A stretch of 64,000 nt of DNA from Streptomyces sp. TG1A-60 (GTDB taxonomy: Bacteria > Actinomycetota > Actinomycetes > Streptomycetales > Streptomycetaceae), in the NCBI RefSeq assembly GCF_037201975.1, contig NZ_CP147520.1, positions 3,224,001 to 3,288,000 of the forward strand, read 5' to 3'. Every line of letters starts with the position of its first letter. The stretch's first letter is position 1. Positions 35,201-45,731 of the stretch are shown here, in pieces. The position numbers were made by a program, and so were the translations under genes. Below the pieces are notes generated by a model that worked only from the letters and a program-made list of their open reading frames with translations, did no database searches and was not told where the DNA came from.

Positions 35201-36771
35201 CGGATGCCTCCTGCGAGGAGCTGCTGCACGGCCGGATCGGTCAGACCGAGGAGGGCCGCGGGCCAGAGGCCGGCGAGGACGGTGAGGGCGACGAGCGGGG
35301 TCCAGGCCGCGAACTCGTACGTCTGTACGTCGGCGAGCCGCGTCCCTTCCTTGGGGGTGGCGCCCATGCAGACGCGGCGGACCACGATCAGCAGATACGC
35401 GGCGGTGAGGAGCGTGCCGAACGCGGCGATCGTCATGAAGGTGAGGAAGGCCGGGCGGCTGAGGCCCTCGGCGGGCCGGAACGCTCCGAACAGCGCCAGC
35501 ATCTCGCCCCAGAACCCGGCCAGACCGGGCAGGCCGAGGGAGGCGACGGCGGCGAAGGCGAGCAGGCCGCCGAGGCGCGGGGCCCTGCCGTAGAGGGCGG
35601 CGCCGGTCTCCTGCGCGAGGGTGTCCAGGTCGGTGGTGCCGGTGCGGTCCTTCAACGCGCCGACCAGGAAGAAAAGCAGGCCGGTGATGAGACCGTGCGC
35701 GATGTTCGCGAAGAGCGCGCCGTTGACGCCGGTCGGGGTCATCGTGGCGATACCGAGGAGCACGAAGCCCATGTGGCCGACGGAGGAGTACGCGATGAGG
35801 CGCTTGAGGTCGCCCTTCGCGCCCTGCTTGGCGAGGGCGAGGCAGGCCAGCGAACCGTAGATGATGCCGACGACCGCGAGGGCGGCGAGGTACGGCGCGA
35901 AGGTACGGAACCCGTCGGGTGTGATCGGCAGCAGGATGCGGACGAAACCGTAGGTGCCCATCTTCAGCAGGACGCCCGCCAGCAGGACCGAGCCGACGGT
36001 CGGGGCGGCTGTGTGGGCGTCCGGCAGCCAGCTGTGCAGCGGCCACATCGGGGTCTTCACCGCGAGGCCGATCCCGATCGACAGAACGGCGATGACCTGC
36101 ACGGATGTGGTCAGCTCAGGGTGATTGTCAGTGGCGAGTGCCACCATGTCGAATGTGCCCGCCCTGAGTCCGATCAGGAGCAGGCCGAGCAGCATGACCA
36201 CGGAACCGAGCAGGGTGTAGAGGATGAACTTCCAAGCGGCCCGCGTGCGTTCCTCGCCGCCCCAGCGGGCGATGAGGAAGTACATCGGGATGAGCACCAT
36301 CTCGAACGCGAGGAAGAACAGCAGCAGGTCGAGGACGGCGAAGGTCGCGAGGGTGCCGGATTCGAGGACGAGCAGCAGGGCGACGAATGCCTTCGGGGAC
36401 GGGCCCGCAGGCATCTTGAAGTAGGAGTAGAGCGCGCAGAGGAAGGTCAGCAGCGCGGTCAGGACCAGGAGGGGGAGGGAGATTCCGTCGATTCCGAGGT
36501 GGATGCGCACGTCGAGTGCGGGGATCCAGCTGATGTCCGTGGTGGCCTGCATCTTCGACGGCTGGTCGTGGTCGAAGCCGAGCGCGATGGCGATCGCGGC
36601 GATGAGGACCGCGCCGGTCACGGTCATGCCGTGGCGGAGTACGGCCTGCTCGGGTGACTTTCCCTTCAGTCCGGGCGGCGCCGGCAGGAGAGCGGCGGCG
36701 GCGCCGATGAGCGGGCCGACGACGACGAACGCCAGAAGGAACTGCATCACGGACTCGTTGATATCGATCAC
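35197..36771 (-). CDS. nuoM: complex I subunit M homologue
   Basis: 524 residues from GTG at 36771; ATG at 36747 is an alternative start. Antiporter-like subunit with FFLAFEMVLIPMYFLIARWGG (helix-5 glutamate), GLAVKTPMWPLHSWLPDAHTAAPT (helix-7 lysine), and RLIAYSSVGHMGFVLLGI. The C-terminus ends QQLLAGGIR. It is 6 bases after nuoL and overlaps nuoN. All proton-channel residues that I can place are present, so decay is not suggested. Confidence 0.95.
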   Translation of the reverse strand: MIDINESVMQFLLAFVVVGPLIGAAAALLPAPPGLKGKSPEQAVLRHGMTVTGAVLIAAIAIALGFDHDQPSKMQATTDISWIPALDVRIHLGIDGISLPLLVLTALLTFLCALYSYFKMPAGPSPKAFVALLLVLESGTLATFAVLDLLLFFLAFEMVLIPMYFLIARWGGEERTRAAWKFILYTLLGSVVMLLGLLLIGLRAGTFDMVALATDNHPELTTSVQVIAVLSIGIGLAVKTPMWPLHSWLPDAHTAAPTVGSVLLAGVLLKMGTYGFVRILLPITPDGFRTFAPYLAALAVVGIIYGSLACLALAKQGAKGDLKRLIAYSSVGHMGFVLLGIATMTPTGVNGALFANIAHGLITGLLFFLVGALKDRTGTTDLDTLAQETGAALYGRAPRLGGLLAFAAVASLGLPGLAGFWGEMLALFGAFRPAEGLSRPAFLTFMTIAAFGTLLTAAYLLIVVRRVCMGATPKEGTRLADVQTYEFAAWTPLVALTVLAGLWPAALLGLTDPAVQQLLAGGIR

Positions 36772-36777
36772 GCCTGC

Positions 36778-38772
36778 TCACGCTCCCGTGGCGACGACGA
36801 GGGCGGCGACCACCAGGACGACGGTGCCGGCGAGCAGCGCGCTCACATAGGTCTGCACATTGCCGGTCTGGGCCCGGCGGACAGCCGCGCCCAGCAGGCG
36901 GGGCAGGGCGCCCGCGCCGTGTACGTAGGTGTCGACGACCTCGCGGTCGAGGAACCGGACGAGACTCGCGCCGGCCTGGACCGGGCGGACGAAGAGGGCC
37001 GTGTAGACGGCGTCGATGTGGAAGCCGGCGGCGGCGTGGCGGTGCAGCGGGCCGAGCAGGAGGCGGCCCGGGTCCGCCGGGTCGGGTGCCGAGGCCACGT
37101 TCCCGTAGGCGGGGGTGTGGCTGGCAATGGCCTCCGCCTCGACCGTGGCGGCGTCCGCCTCGGGGTGGGCCGCGACCGCGCCGAGGGGCGCGCGGGCAGC
37201 TGCCGCCGTGGTGTGCCGCCAGGCCGCGTAGGTCACCAGGGCTCCGATCAGGGCGACGCCCGTGCCGAGGACGGACGTGGTGAGGGTGGGGGCCAGATCG
37301 TCGCCGTCGAACCAGTCGGGGAGTCTGCCGTAGGCGAGTGCGCCGAGGGCGAGGGACGGGACGGCGAGCACCCACAGCACGACGGTCATGGTGCGCGGCT
37401 GGCGACCGTGGTCGGGGGCTTCGGCGCCCTTGCCGTGGAAGGCGAGCAGCCACAGCCGAGTGGCGTACGCGGCGGTGAGCAGGGCGGTGAGGACGCCGGC
37501 GACGAGGACGGTCCAGCCGGCGGCGCCGGGGATGTGCTCGGCGTGGCCGGTGGCGGCGTGCTCGGCGGCGCCGAGGACGGACTCCTTGGAGAAGAACCCG
37601 CTGAAGGGCGGGATCGCGGCGAGGGCGAGCAGCGCCACGGTCATCGTCCAGAAGGCGTCCGGGACGCGGGCGCGCAGGTGGCTCATGCGGGACATGGCGG
37701 CCAGGGAGTTGGTGCCGGCGGCGTGGATGATCACGCCGGCCGCGAGGAACAGCAGCGCCTTGAAGGCGCCGTGGGAGAGGAGGTGGAAGACGGCGGCTCC
37801 TCGGTCACCGACGGCGAGGGCCCCGGTCATGTAGCCGAGCTGGCCGATCGTCGAGTAGGCGAGGACGCGCTTGATGTCGTCCTGGGCGAGGGCGGCGAGC
37901 GCCGAGCCCGCCATGGTGAGCGCGGCCATGACGGCGAGGACGACCAGGGCCGCCGAGGAGGCGGCGAAGAGCGGGAGGAGGCGCGCGACGAAGTAGACAC
38001 CGGCGGCGACCATCGTCGCGGCGTGGATCAGCGCGGAGACGGGCGTGGGGCCCGCCATCGCGTCGGGGAGCCAGGTGTGCAGCGGGAACTGGGCGGACTT
38101 GCCCGCGACACCGGCCAGGAGCAGCAGGGCGATCAGGGTGGGGTGGTCGACGCCGCCGCCGGCGACCGTGTCGAGGATCCGGGTGATGCGGAAGGAACCG
38201 GCGTCCCCTGCGAGGGCGAACAGACCGATCAGGAAGGGGACGTCACCGAGCTTGGTGACCAGGAATGCCTTGAGGGAGGCGGCGCGGGCCTGCGGGGTCT
38301 CCCAGTAGTGGCCGACCAGGAAGTACGAGCAGATACCCATGATCTCCCAGCCGACCAGGAGCACCATCAGGTCGCCGGAGTAGACGACGAGGAGCATCGC
38401 GGAGGTGAAGAGGGAGACGAGGGCGGCGTAGGAGGGGTAGCGGGGGTCGTCGCGCAGATAGCCCGTCGAGTAGATCTGCACACAGGTCGCGACCAGGCCG
38501 ACCAGGACGGCGACGAGGGCGGCGAAGCCGTCGATGTGCAGGGCGAGTTCGACGGGGACCGAGCCGGTGGGGGTGAGCTGGGTGGCCGCGTCGACCGGGC
38601 TGTCGCCGCCGTGGCGGACGGCGACCAGTGCGGCCAGGGCGAAGGCCGCGAGGGTGGGCAGTACGGCGAGGGGGCGGACGAAGCCGGGGGCGGTGCGGCC
38701 GAGGAGCAGGCCGGCGGCGGCGCCGAGGAACGGGAGGAGGGGGACGAGGACGGCGAGGGTGGTCGTGGTCAC
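36778..38772 (-). CDS. nuoL: complex I subunit L homologue
   Basis: 664 residues, full length for the distal antiporter subunit with its C-terminal lateral helix. [20 protein letters not shown] carries the helix-5 glutamate, [30 protein letters not shown] the helix-7 lysine-type region, and [17 protein letters not shown] the helix-12 lysine. It starts GTG, overlapping the nuoK stop as GTGA. The loop after helix 14 (near residue 520-560) is Ala/Glu-rich. It lies at the far end of the membrane arm. Confidence 0.96.
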   Translation of the reverse strand: MTTTTLAVLVPLLPFLGAAAGLLLGRTAPGFVRPLAVLPTLAAFALAALVAVRHGGDSPVDAATQLTPTGSVPVELALHIDGFAALVAVLVGLVATCVQIYSTGYLRDDPRYPSYAALVSLFTSAMLLVVYSGDLMVLLVGWEIMGICSYFLVGHYWETPQARAASLKAFLVTKLGDVPFLIGLFALAGDAGSFRITRILDTVAGGGVDHPTLIALLLLAGVAGKSAQFPLHTWLPDAMAGPTPVSALIHAATMVAAGVYFVARLLPLFAASSAALVVLAVMAALTMAGSALAALAQDDIKRVLAYSTIGQLGYMTGALAVGDRGAAVFHLLSHGAFKALLFLAAGVIIHAAGTNSLAAMSRMSHLRARVPDAFWTMTVALLALAAIPPFSGFFSKESVLGAAEHAATGHAEHIPGAAGWTVLVAGVLTALLTAAYATRLWLLAFHGKGAEAPDHGRQPRTMTVVLWVLAVPSLALGALAYGRLPDWFDGDDLAPTLTTSVLGTGVALIGALVTYAAWRHTTAAAARAPLGAVAAHPEADAATVEAEAIASHTPAYGNVASAPDPADPGRLLLGPLHRHAAAGFHIDAVYTALFVRPVQAGASLVRFLDREVVDTYVHGAGALPRLLGAAVRRAQTGNVQTYVSALLAGTVVLVVAALVVATGA

Positions 38773-39176
38773 GCGGTGGCCTCGGCCTTCTCGCTCCGGC
38801 CGGACGGGTCGGCCGTGGCGGTGGCCTCGTCGGGGGCGTCGGGATCGTCGGTCTCGCGGCCCTCGGCGGTGTCGCGGAGCTTGTCGATGTCCGCGGTGCC
38901 CCGGTTGCGGTGGACGGCGAGGACGATCGCCAGGCCGATGCCGATCTCGGCGGCGGCGATGGTGATGGTGAACAGGGTCAGGGCCTGGCCGGAGTGCAGG
39001 GTCTCCTCGGCGGCCTTGCTGAGCCAGACGTCGAAGGCGACGAGGTTGAGGTTGACGGCGTTGAGCATCAGCTCGACCGACATCAGGACGAGGATCGCGT
39101 TGCGGCGGGCGAGGACGCCGTACAGGCCCGTGCAGAACAGGAGGGCGGAGAGCACGACGGGATAGGCGAGGTGCAT
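38769..39176 (-). CDS. nuoK: complex I subunit K homologue
   Basis: 135 residues, somewhat longer than the usual 100 because of an acidic tail ([19 protein letters not shown]). It has three membrane helices. The conserved glutamate is in [21 protein letters not shown] and the second in [18 protein letters not shown] start one base into the nuoJ stop; its own stop overlaps nuoL. It forms part of the E-channel and proton path. Confidence 0.95.
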   Translation of the reverse strand: MHLAYPVVLSALLFCTGLYGVLARRNAILVLMSVELMLNAVNLNLVAFDVWLSKAAEETLHSGQALTLFTITIAAAEIGIGLAIVLAVHRNRGTADIDKLRDTAEGRETDDPDAPDEATATADPSGRSEKAEATA

Positions 39177-39835
39177 CAGCGGACGCCTCCCTTGGATCCC
39201 TCGGATCCCTCGGGTTCCTTGGATTCGTCGAGCCCCTTCGACCCCTTGGTCTCTGTGCCCGGCCTGGGTGCGCCGGATGCCTTGGCCGGGTCGGCGTTCG
39301 TCTTGGCCTTGCGGGAGAGGACGATCGCGCCGACCAGGGCGGCGAGGAGGAGGACGGAGAGGGCCTCGAAGGGGAGCACCCAGTTCTGGAAGAGGCTTTC
39401 GCCGGTGGTCCTCGTGGAGCCGGCGGCGGGGCCGTCGAGGTCGATCCAGGTGGTGCGGAAGGCGTCGACGACGACCCAGACGAGGGCGGCGGCCGAGGAG
39501 ACGGCCACGGTGAGGGCGGCCCAGCGGTTGCCGGAGTCGGCGTCCGGGGAGCGGCCGATGGGGGCCTTGGTGAGCATCAGACCGAACAGGAGGAGGACGA
39601 CGACGGAACCGACGTAGATGAGGACCTGCACCCAGGCGATGAACTCGGCGGTGAGCAGGAGGTACTCGACGGCGAGACCGCCGAGCGCCACCACCAGCCA
39701 CAGGGCGGCGTGCACCAGCTGCCGGGTGGTGACGGTGACGATCGCCGCGCCCAAGGTGACCAGGCCGACGAGGAGGAAGGCGATCTCGACGCCGGTCGGG
39801 GAGAGAAAGCCGTGGGGTGGCTGGGCGAGGATCAC
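39176..39835 (-). CDS. nuoJ: complex I subunit J homologue
   Basis: 219 residues from GTG at 39835, overlapping the nuoI stop as GTGA. Five membrane helices. Helix 3 has [23 protein letters not shown], the pi-bulge helix involved in coupling. The tail is charged and repetitive ([21 protein letters not shown]), longer than usual. It lies between nuoI and nuoK. Confidence 0.95.
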   Translation of the reverse strand: MILAQPPHGFLSPTGVEIAFLLVGLVTLGAAIVTVTTRQLVHAALWLVVALGGLAVEYLLLTAEFIAWVQVLIYVGSVVVLLLFGLMLTKAPIGRSPDADSGNRWAALTVAVSSAAALVWVVVDAFRTTWIDLDGPAAGSTRTTGESLFQNWVLPFEALSVLLLAALVGAIVLSRKAKTNADPAKASGAPRPGTETKGSKGLDESKEPEGSEGSKGGVR

Positions 39836-40446
39836 GACTCCCCTCCCCGGCTCTCGTTCGGCTCGGCCTGGGCCGCCGCCAGCTTCTCGGCGGATTTGCG
39901 GGCTGCGGCAAGTTCCTTGGGTTCTTCGGCCGAGGGGTCCAGGGCGGGTGGGGAGGGGACCGTCCACATCCACTCGCGGAGCTTGTCGCGTTCGTGGGTG
40001 AGTTCGTGGATGTCGGTCTCGGCGTACTCGAACTCCGGGGACCAGAAGAGTGCGTCGAAGGGGCAGACCTCGATGCAGATACCGCAGTACATGCAGAGGG
40101 AGAAGTCGATGGCGAAGCGGTCGAGGACGTTGCGGCTGCGCTCGCGACCGCCGGGGGCGGCGGGCGGGACCGTCTCCTTGTGGGAGTCGATGTAGATGCA
40201 CCAGTCCGGGCACTCGCGGGCGCACAGCATGCAGACCGTGCAGTTCTCCTCGAAGAGACCGATGACGCCACGGGTGCGGGGCGGGAGTGCGGGCTGGACG
40301 TCCGGGTACTGCTCGGTGACGGTCTTCCTCGTCATCGTGCGGAGGGTGACGGCCAGACCCTTGGCCAGGCCGGAACCGGGGATCGACGGACGGGGCCGCC
40401 CGGAGGGCGTCGTCGAGGGGTGCTGGTCGGGCGACGGGCGGGACAT
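39832..40446 (-). CDS. nuoI: complex I subunit I homologue, two [4Fe-4S] clusters
   Basis: 204 residues from ATG at 40446. Both ferredoxin-type motifs are complete: C69, C72, C75, C79 and C118, C121, C124, C128, giving clusters N6a and N6b. The C-terminal 40 residues are Ala/Glu-rich. It would carry electrons to NuoB. It lies 2 bases after nuoH. With no nuoE/F/G here, the electron donor to these clusters is unknown; a reduced ferredoxin is one possibility. Confidence 0.95.
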   Translation of the reverse strand: MSRPSPDQHPSTTPSGRPRPSIPGSGLAKGLAVTLRTMTRKTVTEQYPDVQPALPPRTRGVIGLFEENCTVCMLCARECPDWCIYIDSHKETVPPAAPGGRERSRNVLDRFAIDFSLCMYCGICIEVCPFDALFWSPEFEYAETDIHELTHERDKLREWMWTVPSPPALDPSAEEPKELAAARKSAEKLAAAQAEPNESRGGES

Positions 40447-40448
40447 GG

Positions 40449-41417
40449 TTACCGGATCACCACCTTGACGACGCCGGTGAGGGCGATCTGGGCGAGGGAG
40501 AGTGGGACGAGGAGGGTCCAGGAGAGCTTCTGGAGCTGGTCCTCGCGCAGGCGGGGGTAGGTGACGCGGAGCCAGATGACGAGGAAGGCGAGGACGGCGG
40601 TTTTCAGGAGGGTCCAGACCCAGCCGAGGCCGTCGGCGCCCCAGGGGCCGTGCCAGCCGCCGAGGAAGAGGACGGTGGTCAGGCCGCACAGGAGGACGAT
40701 TCCGGCGTACTCGGCGAGGAGGAACAGGGCGAAGCGGAGGCCGGTGTACTCGGTGTAGGCGCCGAAGATGATCTCCGAGTCGGCGACGGGCATGTCGAAC
40801 GGGGGGCGCTGGAGTTCGGCGAGGCCGGCGACGAAGAAGACGATCGCGCCGACGATCTGCCAGGGCAGCCACCACCACTCGAACGCGTCGAGGATGCCGA
40901 CGAGGGAGACCGTGCCGGCCGCCATCGCCACCGAGGCGGCGGTGAGCAGCATCGGGAGTTCGTACGCGAGGAGTTGGGCGGCGGTGCGGAGGCCGCCGAG
41001 GAGGGAGAACTTGTTCGCGGAGGCCCAGCCGGCCATGAGTGAACCGAGGACGCCTACGCCCATCACGGCGAGGACGAAGAAGATGCCCGCGTCGATGACC
41101 GTGCCGACGGCGCCCTCGCCCGGACCGATCGGGATGGCGAGGAGGACGAGGAGGTAGGGGAGGAGGGCCACGGCCGGGGCGAGTTGGAAGATGCGACGGT
41201 CGGCTCCGGCCGGGACGACGTCTTCCTTCTGTGCGAACTTCACGCCGTCCGCGACGAGTTGGGCCCAGCCGTGGAAGCCGCCGGCGTACATGGGGCCCAG
41301 GCGGCCCTGCATGTGGGCCATCACCTTGTGTTCGGTCTGGCCGATGATCAGGGGGAAGGTGAGGAAGACGACGAAGACGAGGAGGAGTCGCAGGGCGACG
41401 TCCAGAGCGTCGTTCAC
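40449..41417 (-). CDS. nuoH: complex I subunit H homologue
   Basis: 322 residues, eight or more membrane helices. It has the family segments [20 protein letters not shown] (a variant of RxGPNxVGPxGxLQ), [17 protein letters not shown], and [23 protein letters not shown] with the quinone-cavity acidic residues. It starts ATG, overlapping the nuoC stop by 4 bases. It should form the quinone chamber together with NuoB and NuoD, yet nuoD is not in the cluster. Confidence 0.95.
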   Translation of the reverse strand: MNDALDVALRLLLVFVVFLTFPLIIGQTEHKVMAHMQGRLGPMYAGGFHGWAQLVADGVKFAQKEDVVPAGADRRIFQLAPAVALLPYLLVLLAIPIGPGEGAVGTVIDAGIFFVLAVMGVGVLGSLMAGWASANKFSLLGGLRTAAQLLAYELPMLLTAASVAMAAGTVSLVGILDAFEWWWLPWQIVGAIVFFVAGLAELQRPPFDMPVADSEIIFGAYTEYTGLRFALFLLAEYAGIVLLCGLTTVLFLGGWHGPWGADGLGWVWTLLKTAVLAFLVIWLRVTYPRLREDQLQKLSWTLLVPLSLAQIALTGVVKVVIR

Positions 41418-42955
41418 TGCCGGCCTCCTGTAGGGGGTTCGAGGTTGGGAGGTTCGGGGTCGGGGGTCTCGTCGGCGGGCGCGTCGGTGTCGTCAGGTGT
41501 GCCGCCGTCGGGGCTTTCGCCGGGAGGGGCCTCGTCCGGGGGTGTGCCGGGTGACTTGGGTCGCTGCGGTGGGGTGCCGGGAGCGGGGGTGCGCCCGGCT
41601 GAGTCGGCCGCGTCGGAGTCGAGGGCGGAAGCGGGCTCGACGGTCTCGGCCTCGTCCGGGGCTGCCTTGGCGCGGGGTACGGCGTCCGGCTCGTCGAAGG
41701 CGGGGCGCGCGTGGTGCCAAGGCGCGTCCGCGCTGCGCGGGGCGGGGCGCGCAGGGCGCGGACGTGCGGTGGGCTCGGCGGGGCCGGAGGACTCTGCGGG
41801 GGGCGTGCGTCGGCTCGCCGGGCCTTCGGACGCGCTGCGGGAGCGGCGCGGTGCGGCCGGAGGCGTTGGCTCAGCGGGGGGCGGCTGGTGGCCGGGGGCC
41901 GGCTGCTGCTCCGATGCGGCACCCGGCTCCGCGGAGGTGGCCCGGTCTCCGGGAGCGGTGCGCTCCTCGGACGCCGGCTGCTCCCCGGCAGCGGTCCGCG
42001 ATCCGGCGGCCGGGGGCTCTGCTGGGGAGGGCCCCGCTGCGGTCCGGGACCGTTGCGTGGCTGAGCCCTCGCTCGCGCTGCGCGCGCGGCGCGGGGCCGT
42101 AGGGCTGTCGGCACCGTCACGGGCCGTACCCGTCGCGGTCTGGCTCGCGGAGCCCTCGGCCGCCGAACGGGTGCGACGCGGCGACCCCGGAGCAGCCGAC
42201 CCATCCCGCACCGGACCACCCCCCACCTGGCTCGCCGAACCCTGCGATGCCGAGCGGGTGCGGCGTGGGGTGGTGGCGGGGGCTTCGGGGTCTTCAGTGG
42301 AGGGCCGGCCGGCCGAGTCTTCGTTTGCCGAGCGGGCTCGGCGGGCCGGGCGGTCGGCGGGGCCTCGGGCGGGGCGGGCGGGGGCCGGGGGGAGTTGGCC
42401 CTTGAGAGGGCCCCATTCGTTGGGGTCGGGGACGCCGGGTGGGAGCATCTGGCGGCGTTTGGGGGCGCCGTGTTCGGACTCGCCCGGTTCCTTGGCACCT
42501 GGCCAGGCCTTGGCGACGCGCGCGGCGAGGACGAAGTCCTTGCGGAGGGGGTGGCCCTCGAAGTTCTCGGGGAGGAGAAGGTGGTCCAGGGCGGGATGGC
42601 CCTCGAAGCGGACACCGAACATTTCGTGGGTCTCGCGTTCGTGCCAGGCCGCGCCGGCGTAGATGTCCACGGCGGTGGGCAGGACCGGGGACTCGTGCGG
42701 GACCGTCGTACGGACGAGGAGACGTCGGACGGGGTCCAGGGCGACCACGTGGGCCGACACGCGCAAGCCCGTGCCCGGTTCGTCGACCGCGCTGAGCCAG
42801 TCGAAGTAGGTGCAACCCAGGGTGGAACGGGCCGTGCGCAGGGCCTCCGTCCAGGATGCGGGCGGGACGTCCACGGTGAGGACGGCGTACGACTCCTCGG
42901 CCGTGGCCTCGGGGCCGAAGAGTTCCTCGGCGGGGGCGGGCAGCCAACCTGTCAC
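41414..42955 (-). CDS. nuoC: complex I subunit C homologue with long repetitive C-terminal extension
   Basis: 513 residues against 170-240 normally. Residues 20-145 are the 30-kDa domain with the signature [19 protein letters not shown] and [11 protein letters not shown]. From about 185 to the end the sequence is Pro/Ala/Ser/Glu-rich and disordered in character. Five copies of an RR-x-RSAxEGSA motif start at residues 205, 231, 260, 289 and 370, the first four 26-29 apart. The frame stays open to the nuoH overlap, so the tail is translated if nuoC is. GTG start overlaps the nuoB stop. No nuoD follows and none is fused to it. Confidence 0.92.
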   Translation of the reverse strand: MTGWLPAPAEELFGPEATAEESYAVLTVDVPPASWTEALRTARSTLGCTYFDWLSAVDEPGTGLRVSAHVVALDPVRRLLVRTTVPHESPVLPTAVDIYAGAAWHERETHEMFGVRFEGHPALDHLLLPENFEGHPLRKDFVLAARVAKAWPGAKEPGESEHGAPKRRQMLPPGVPDPNEWGPLKGQLPPAPARPARGPADRPARRARSANEDSAGRPSTEDPEAPATTPRRTRSASQGSASQVGGGPVRDGSAAPGSPRRTRSAAEGSASQTATGTARDGADSPTAPRRARSASEGSATQRSRTAAGPSPAEPPAAGSRTAAGEQPASEERTAPGDRATSAEPGAASEQQPAPGHQPPPAEPTPPAAPRRSRSASEGPASRRTPPAESSGPAEPTARPRPARPAPRSADAPWHHARPAFDEPDAVPRAKAAPDEAETVEPASALDSDAADSAGRTPAPGTPPQRPKSPGTPPDEAPPGESPDGGTPDDTDAPADETPDPEPPNLEPPTGGRQ

Positions 42956-43608
42956 TCGTCACCCTCCCCGGCACCGGTACTCGTCCCGCCGCCGGGCGCG
43001 GCCGACGGCGGCTTGACCAAGTCGCTCTGCAGGGCCGCCGGCGACGGGCGGGACCCTGCCGCGGCCCCCGTCCCCGTACCGGGGCCGTTCCCGTAGCGCT
43101 CGCTCAGGGACTCTCGGGAGATCTTCTCCTGGAGTTTCAGGATGCCCTGGAGGAGGGCCTCGGGGCGGGGCGGGCAGCCGGGGACGTAGACGTCGACCGG
43201 GATGATCTGGTCGACGCCCTTGGTGACGGAGTAGGAGTCCCAGTAGGGGCCGCCGCAGTTGGAGCAGGCGCCGAAGGAGATGACGTACTTGGGCTCCGGC
43301 ATCTGCTCGTACAGGCGCTTCACGGCCGGGGCCATCTTGTCCGTGACCGTGCCGGAGACGACCATCAGGTCGGCCTGGCGCGGGCCCGGGGCGAAGGGGA
43401 TGACGCCGAGGCGGATGAAGTCGTGGCGGGCCATGGACGCGGCGATGAACTCGATCGCGCAGCAGGCGAGGCCGAAGTTGAAGACCCAGAGGGAGTACCG
43501 GCGGCCCCAGTTGAGGATCACCTTCATCGGCTCGGGGGCGAGGCGGGCTAGGGCGCCCAGCCGCTTCGGCTCCGGGAGGAGAACGGGTTCCGCGGGGTTC
43601 ACGTCCAT
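42952..43608 (-). CDS. nuoB: complex I subunit B homologue, N2 cluster
   Basis: 218 residues from ATG at 43608. All four N2 ligands are present: tandem C49-C50 in [11 protein letters not shown]115 in GACSNCGG, and C145 in VPGCPPRPE. The extra C118 is also typical. The C-terminal ~45 residues are Gly/Ser/Pro-rich beyond the fold. It overlaps nuoA by 10 bases and nuoC by 4. It would pass electrons to quinone. Confidence 0.95.
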   Translation of the reverse strand: MDVNPAEPVLLPEPKRLGALARLAPEPMKVILNWGRRYSLWVFNFGLACCAIEFIAASMARHDFIRLGVIPFAPGPRQADLMVVSGTVTDKMAPAVKRLYEQMPEPKYVISFGACSNCGGPYWDSYSVTKGVDQIIPVDVYVPGCPPRPEALLQGILKLQEKISRESLSERYGNGPGTGTGAAAGSRPSPAALQSDLVKPPSAAPGGGTSTGAGEGDE

Positions 43609-43994
43609 GCCAGGACGCCCTTCTTGTACGCGTAGAGCAGGCCCACGGCCAGGAAGCCGAGGAAGACGAACATCTCGACGAGCGTCGTCGCGCCGTAGCC
43701 GGGGTCGGCGAAGACCGTCGCCCAGGGGAAGAGGAAGATCGAGTCGATGGCGAAGATGACGTAGAGGAAGGCGTAGACGTAGTAGCGGACCTGGGTGTGG
43801 GCCCAGCCCTCGCCGACCGGGTCGACGCCGCACTCGTACGTCAGGAGCTTCTCCCGCGTGGGGACCTCGGGCCGCAGCAGCCGTCCCGCGCCGAAGGCGA
43901 CGGCGACGAAGAGCACGCCCACGGCGGCGAGCAGTCCGACCACCGAGTAGGACTCGAAGTAGTCCGCCGCTGTGGCGACGGTCGGTTCCGGCAT
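43599..43994 (-). CDS. nuoA: complex I subunit A homologue
   Basis: 131 residues from ATG at 43994. Three membrane helices with [16 protein letters not shown] in the loop between helices 1 and 2 and [21 protein letters not shown] in helix 2. The first gene of the minus-strand nuoABCHIJKLMN run. The 276 bases upstream face the divergent sensor-kinase gene and should contain both promoters. Confidence 0.95.
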   Translation of the reverse strand: MPEPTVATAADYFESYSVVGLLAAVGVLFVAVAFGAGRLLRPEVPTREKLLTYECGVDPVGEGWAHTQVRYYVYAFLYVIFAIDSIFLFPWATVFADPGYGATTLVEMFVFLGFLAVGLLYAYKKGVLAWT

Positions 43995-44270
43995 GTCCGT
44001 CCCTCGCTCCCTGGCCTGGCGACGTGTACGTACGGCGACACGGACGCTGTACGTGGGTCGCTGTTCGACGATCTGTACGCACGGGAGTCTAGGCCCTGCT
44101 AAGGAGACCGTAAGCAGCCCGTCACGGCTCGGCACGCCCCGGGGCGCGGGCCCGGCCGTGCCCGGCCGTTCCGGTTCGGCCGGTCGGCACGGCGTGGTGG
44201 GGTTTTCCCCGGGGCTGCGGGGCGGTCCGCCTCATGGCGCGGGCGGGGGCGGGCGGGCAGGCTGGTCGGC

Positions 44271-45491
44271 ATGACCGATGCCCTCGCCTCCTCGACCGGC
44301 TCCGGACGGTCGAACAGCCGTCCGGAGCCCGCCAGCCACACGCCTTCCGAGCCGCTGCCGCCCGCGCGGTTCGCGTTCGAGGGGCAGACGTGGCGGGAGA
44401 TCGCGCATCTGCTGGCGAACCTGCCGTTGGCGCTGTTCGGGTTCGTGTATGTGATGACGGCGCTGTCCACCAGTGTCTTCCTGACGCTGACGGTGATCGG
44501 TTTCCCGCTGCTCGCCGCCGCGCTGATGGGCGCCCGGCAGCTGGGCCGACTGGAGCGGGCGCGGGCCCGCACGCTGCTGCGGGTGCGGGTGGACGAGCCG
44601 AGCCCGCTGCCGTTCCGTAACCGCCGGGCGGGCGAGGGGTTCGTCACGCAGGTGTGGATGAGCGTGAAGGATCCGGTCGGCTGGCGTTCGATGCTCTACG
44701 AGCTGATTCGGATGCCGTGGAGCGTCGCGACGTTCGCCATCACCCTCACGGGGCTGTTCGTGGCGTGGCCGGTGCTGCCGTACATCGTGCGCGGGCTGAC
44801 GAACGTGGACCGGGCGATGGTGCGCGGCCTGCTGTCGCCCTCCGACGAACTGGAGCGCCGGATCGCCGAACTGGAGTCCGACCGGGGGGTCGTCGTCGAC
44901 ACCGCGGCGGCCGATCTGCGGCGTATCGAGCGGGATCTGCACGACGGGGCGCAGGCGCGGCTGGTGAACCTGGCGATGGGGCTCGGTCTGGCGAAGGAGA
45001 AGTTGCTGGAGGACCCCGACGCGGCGGCCTCGATGGTGGCGGAGGCGCACGGCGAGGTGAAGCTGGCGCTTCAGGAGCTGCGGGATCTGGCGCGGGGCAT
45101 CCATCCGGCCGTCCTGACGGACCGGGGGCTCGACGCGGCGCTGTCGGCGGTCGCCTCGCGGTGCACCGCGCCGGTGAAGGTGACCGTCGATCTCGCCGTC
45201 CGGCCCGCCGCCGCCATCGAGGGCATCGCGTACTTCACCGTGTCCGAGTTGCTGCAGAACGTCAGCAAGCACAGTGGGGCGAAGTCGGCCGCCGTGGACG
45301 TCTGGCGGTCCGACGACCGGCTGCTGATCCAGGTCTGGGACGACGGCTGCGGCGGGGCCGACCTCAACGGCGGCACGGGCGTCGCCGGCCTCGCGGAACG
45401 GCTCGACGCCGTCGACGGGCTCTTCGTCATCGAGTCACCGGTGGGCGGGCCGACGACGATCACGGCGGAGTTGCCGTGGCGGGAGCGTTGA
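44271..45491 (+). CDS. two-component sensor histidine kinase, NarL-partner type (first copy)
   Basis: 406 residues from ATG at 44271. The N-terminal half is the PF13796-like sensor region: TWREIAHLLANLPLALFGFVYVM and later IRMPWSVATFAITLTGLFVAWPVLPYI, about four membrane helices. HisKA_3 phospho-acceptor H224 lies in RRIERDLHDGAQARLV. The ATPase domain shows ELLQNVSKHSGA (N box), DDGCGGAD and GVAGLAERL. Ligand unknown. It is divergent from nuoA and followed by a paralog. Confidence 0.94.
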   Translation: MTDALASSTGSGRSNSRPEPASHTPSEPLPPARFAFEGQTWREIAHLLANLPLALFGFVYVMTALSTSVFLTLTVIGFPLLAAALMGARQLGRLERARARTLLRVRVDEPSPLPFRNRRAGEGFVTQVWMSVKDPVGWRSMLYELIRMPWSVATFAITLTGLFVAWPVLPYIVRGLTNVDRAMVRGLLSPSDELERRIAELESDRGVVVDTAAADLRRIERDLHDGAQARLVNLAMGLGLAKEKLLEDPDAAASMVAEAHGEVKLALQELRDLARGIHPAVLTDRGLDAALSAVASRCTAPVKVTVDLAVRPAAAIEGIAYFTVSELLQNVSKHSGAKSAAVDVWRSDDRLLIQVWDDGCGGADLNGGTGVAGLAERLDAVDGLFVIESPVGGPTTITAELPWRER

Positions 45492-45492
45492 C

Positions 45493-45510
45493 GTCGACAT
45501 CGATGTCGAC
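45493..45510. repeat. 18-base perfect palindrome
   Basis: GTCGACATCGATGTCGAC begins two bases after the stop of the first kinase gene. It may be a protein-binding site or a short hairpin; there is no tail typical of a terminator. Confidence 0.6.
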
Positions 45511-45731
45511 CGGGTGGCGGTGAGGGCGGGGTCGGGTGCGTCGCGGGGCGGGGCCGTGCATGGGCGCTGACCGTGCGTCGCGGCCCGGCCGACCGGGGCG
45601 GGTGGGGTGGGCGGGGTGGGGAAAACCCCCGTGCCGAGACGCCGATGTGCTCCATGGTCCGGGCGGCTGGGGGCGAGCACTGTGGGAGTACGGCATCCGA
45701 AGTGCGGGACGATCAGAGACGGGCGAGGGCG

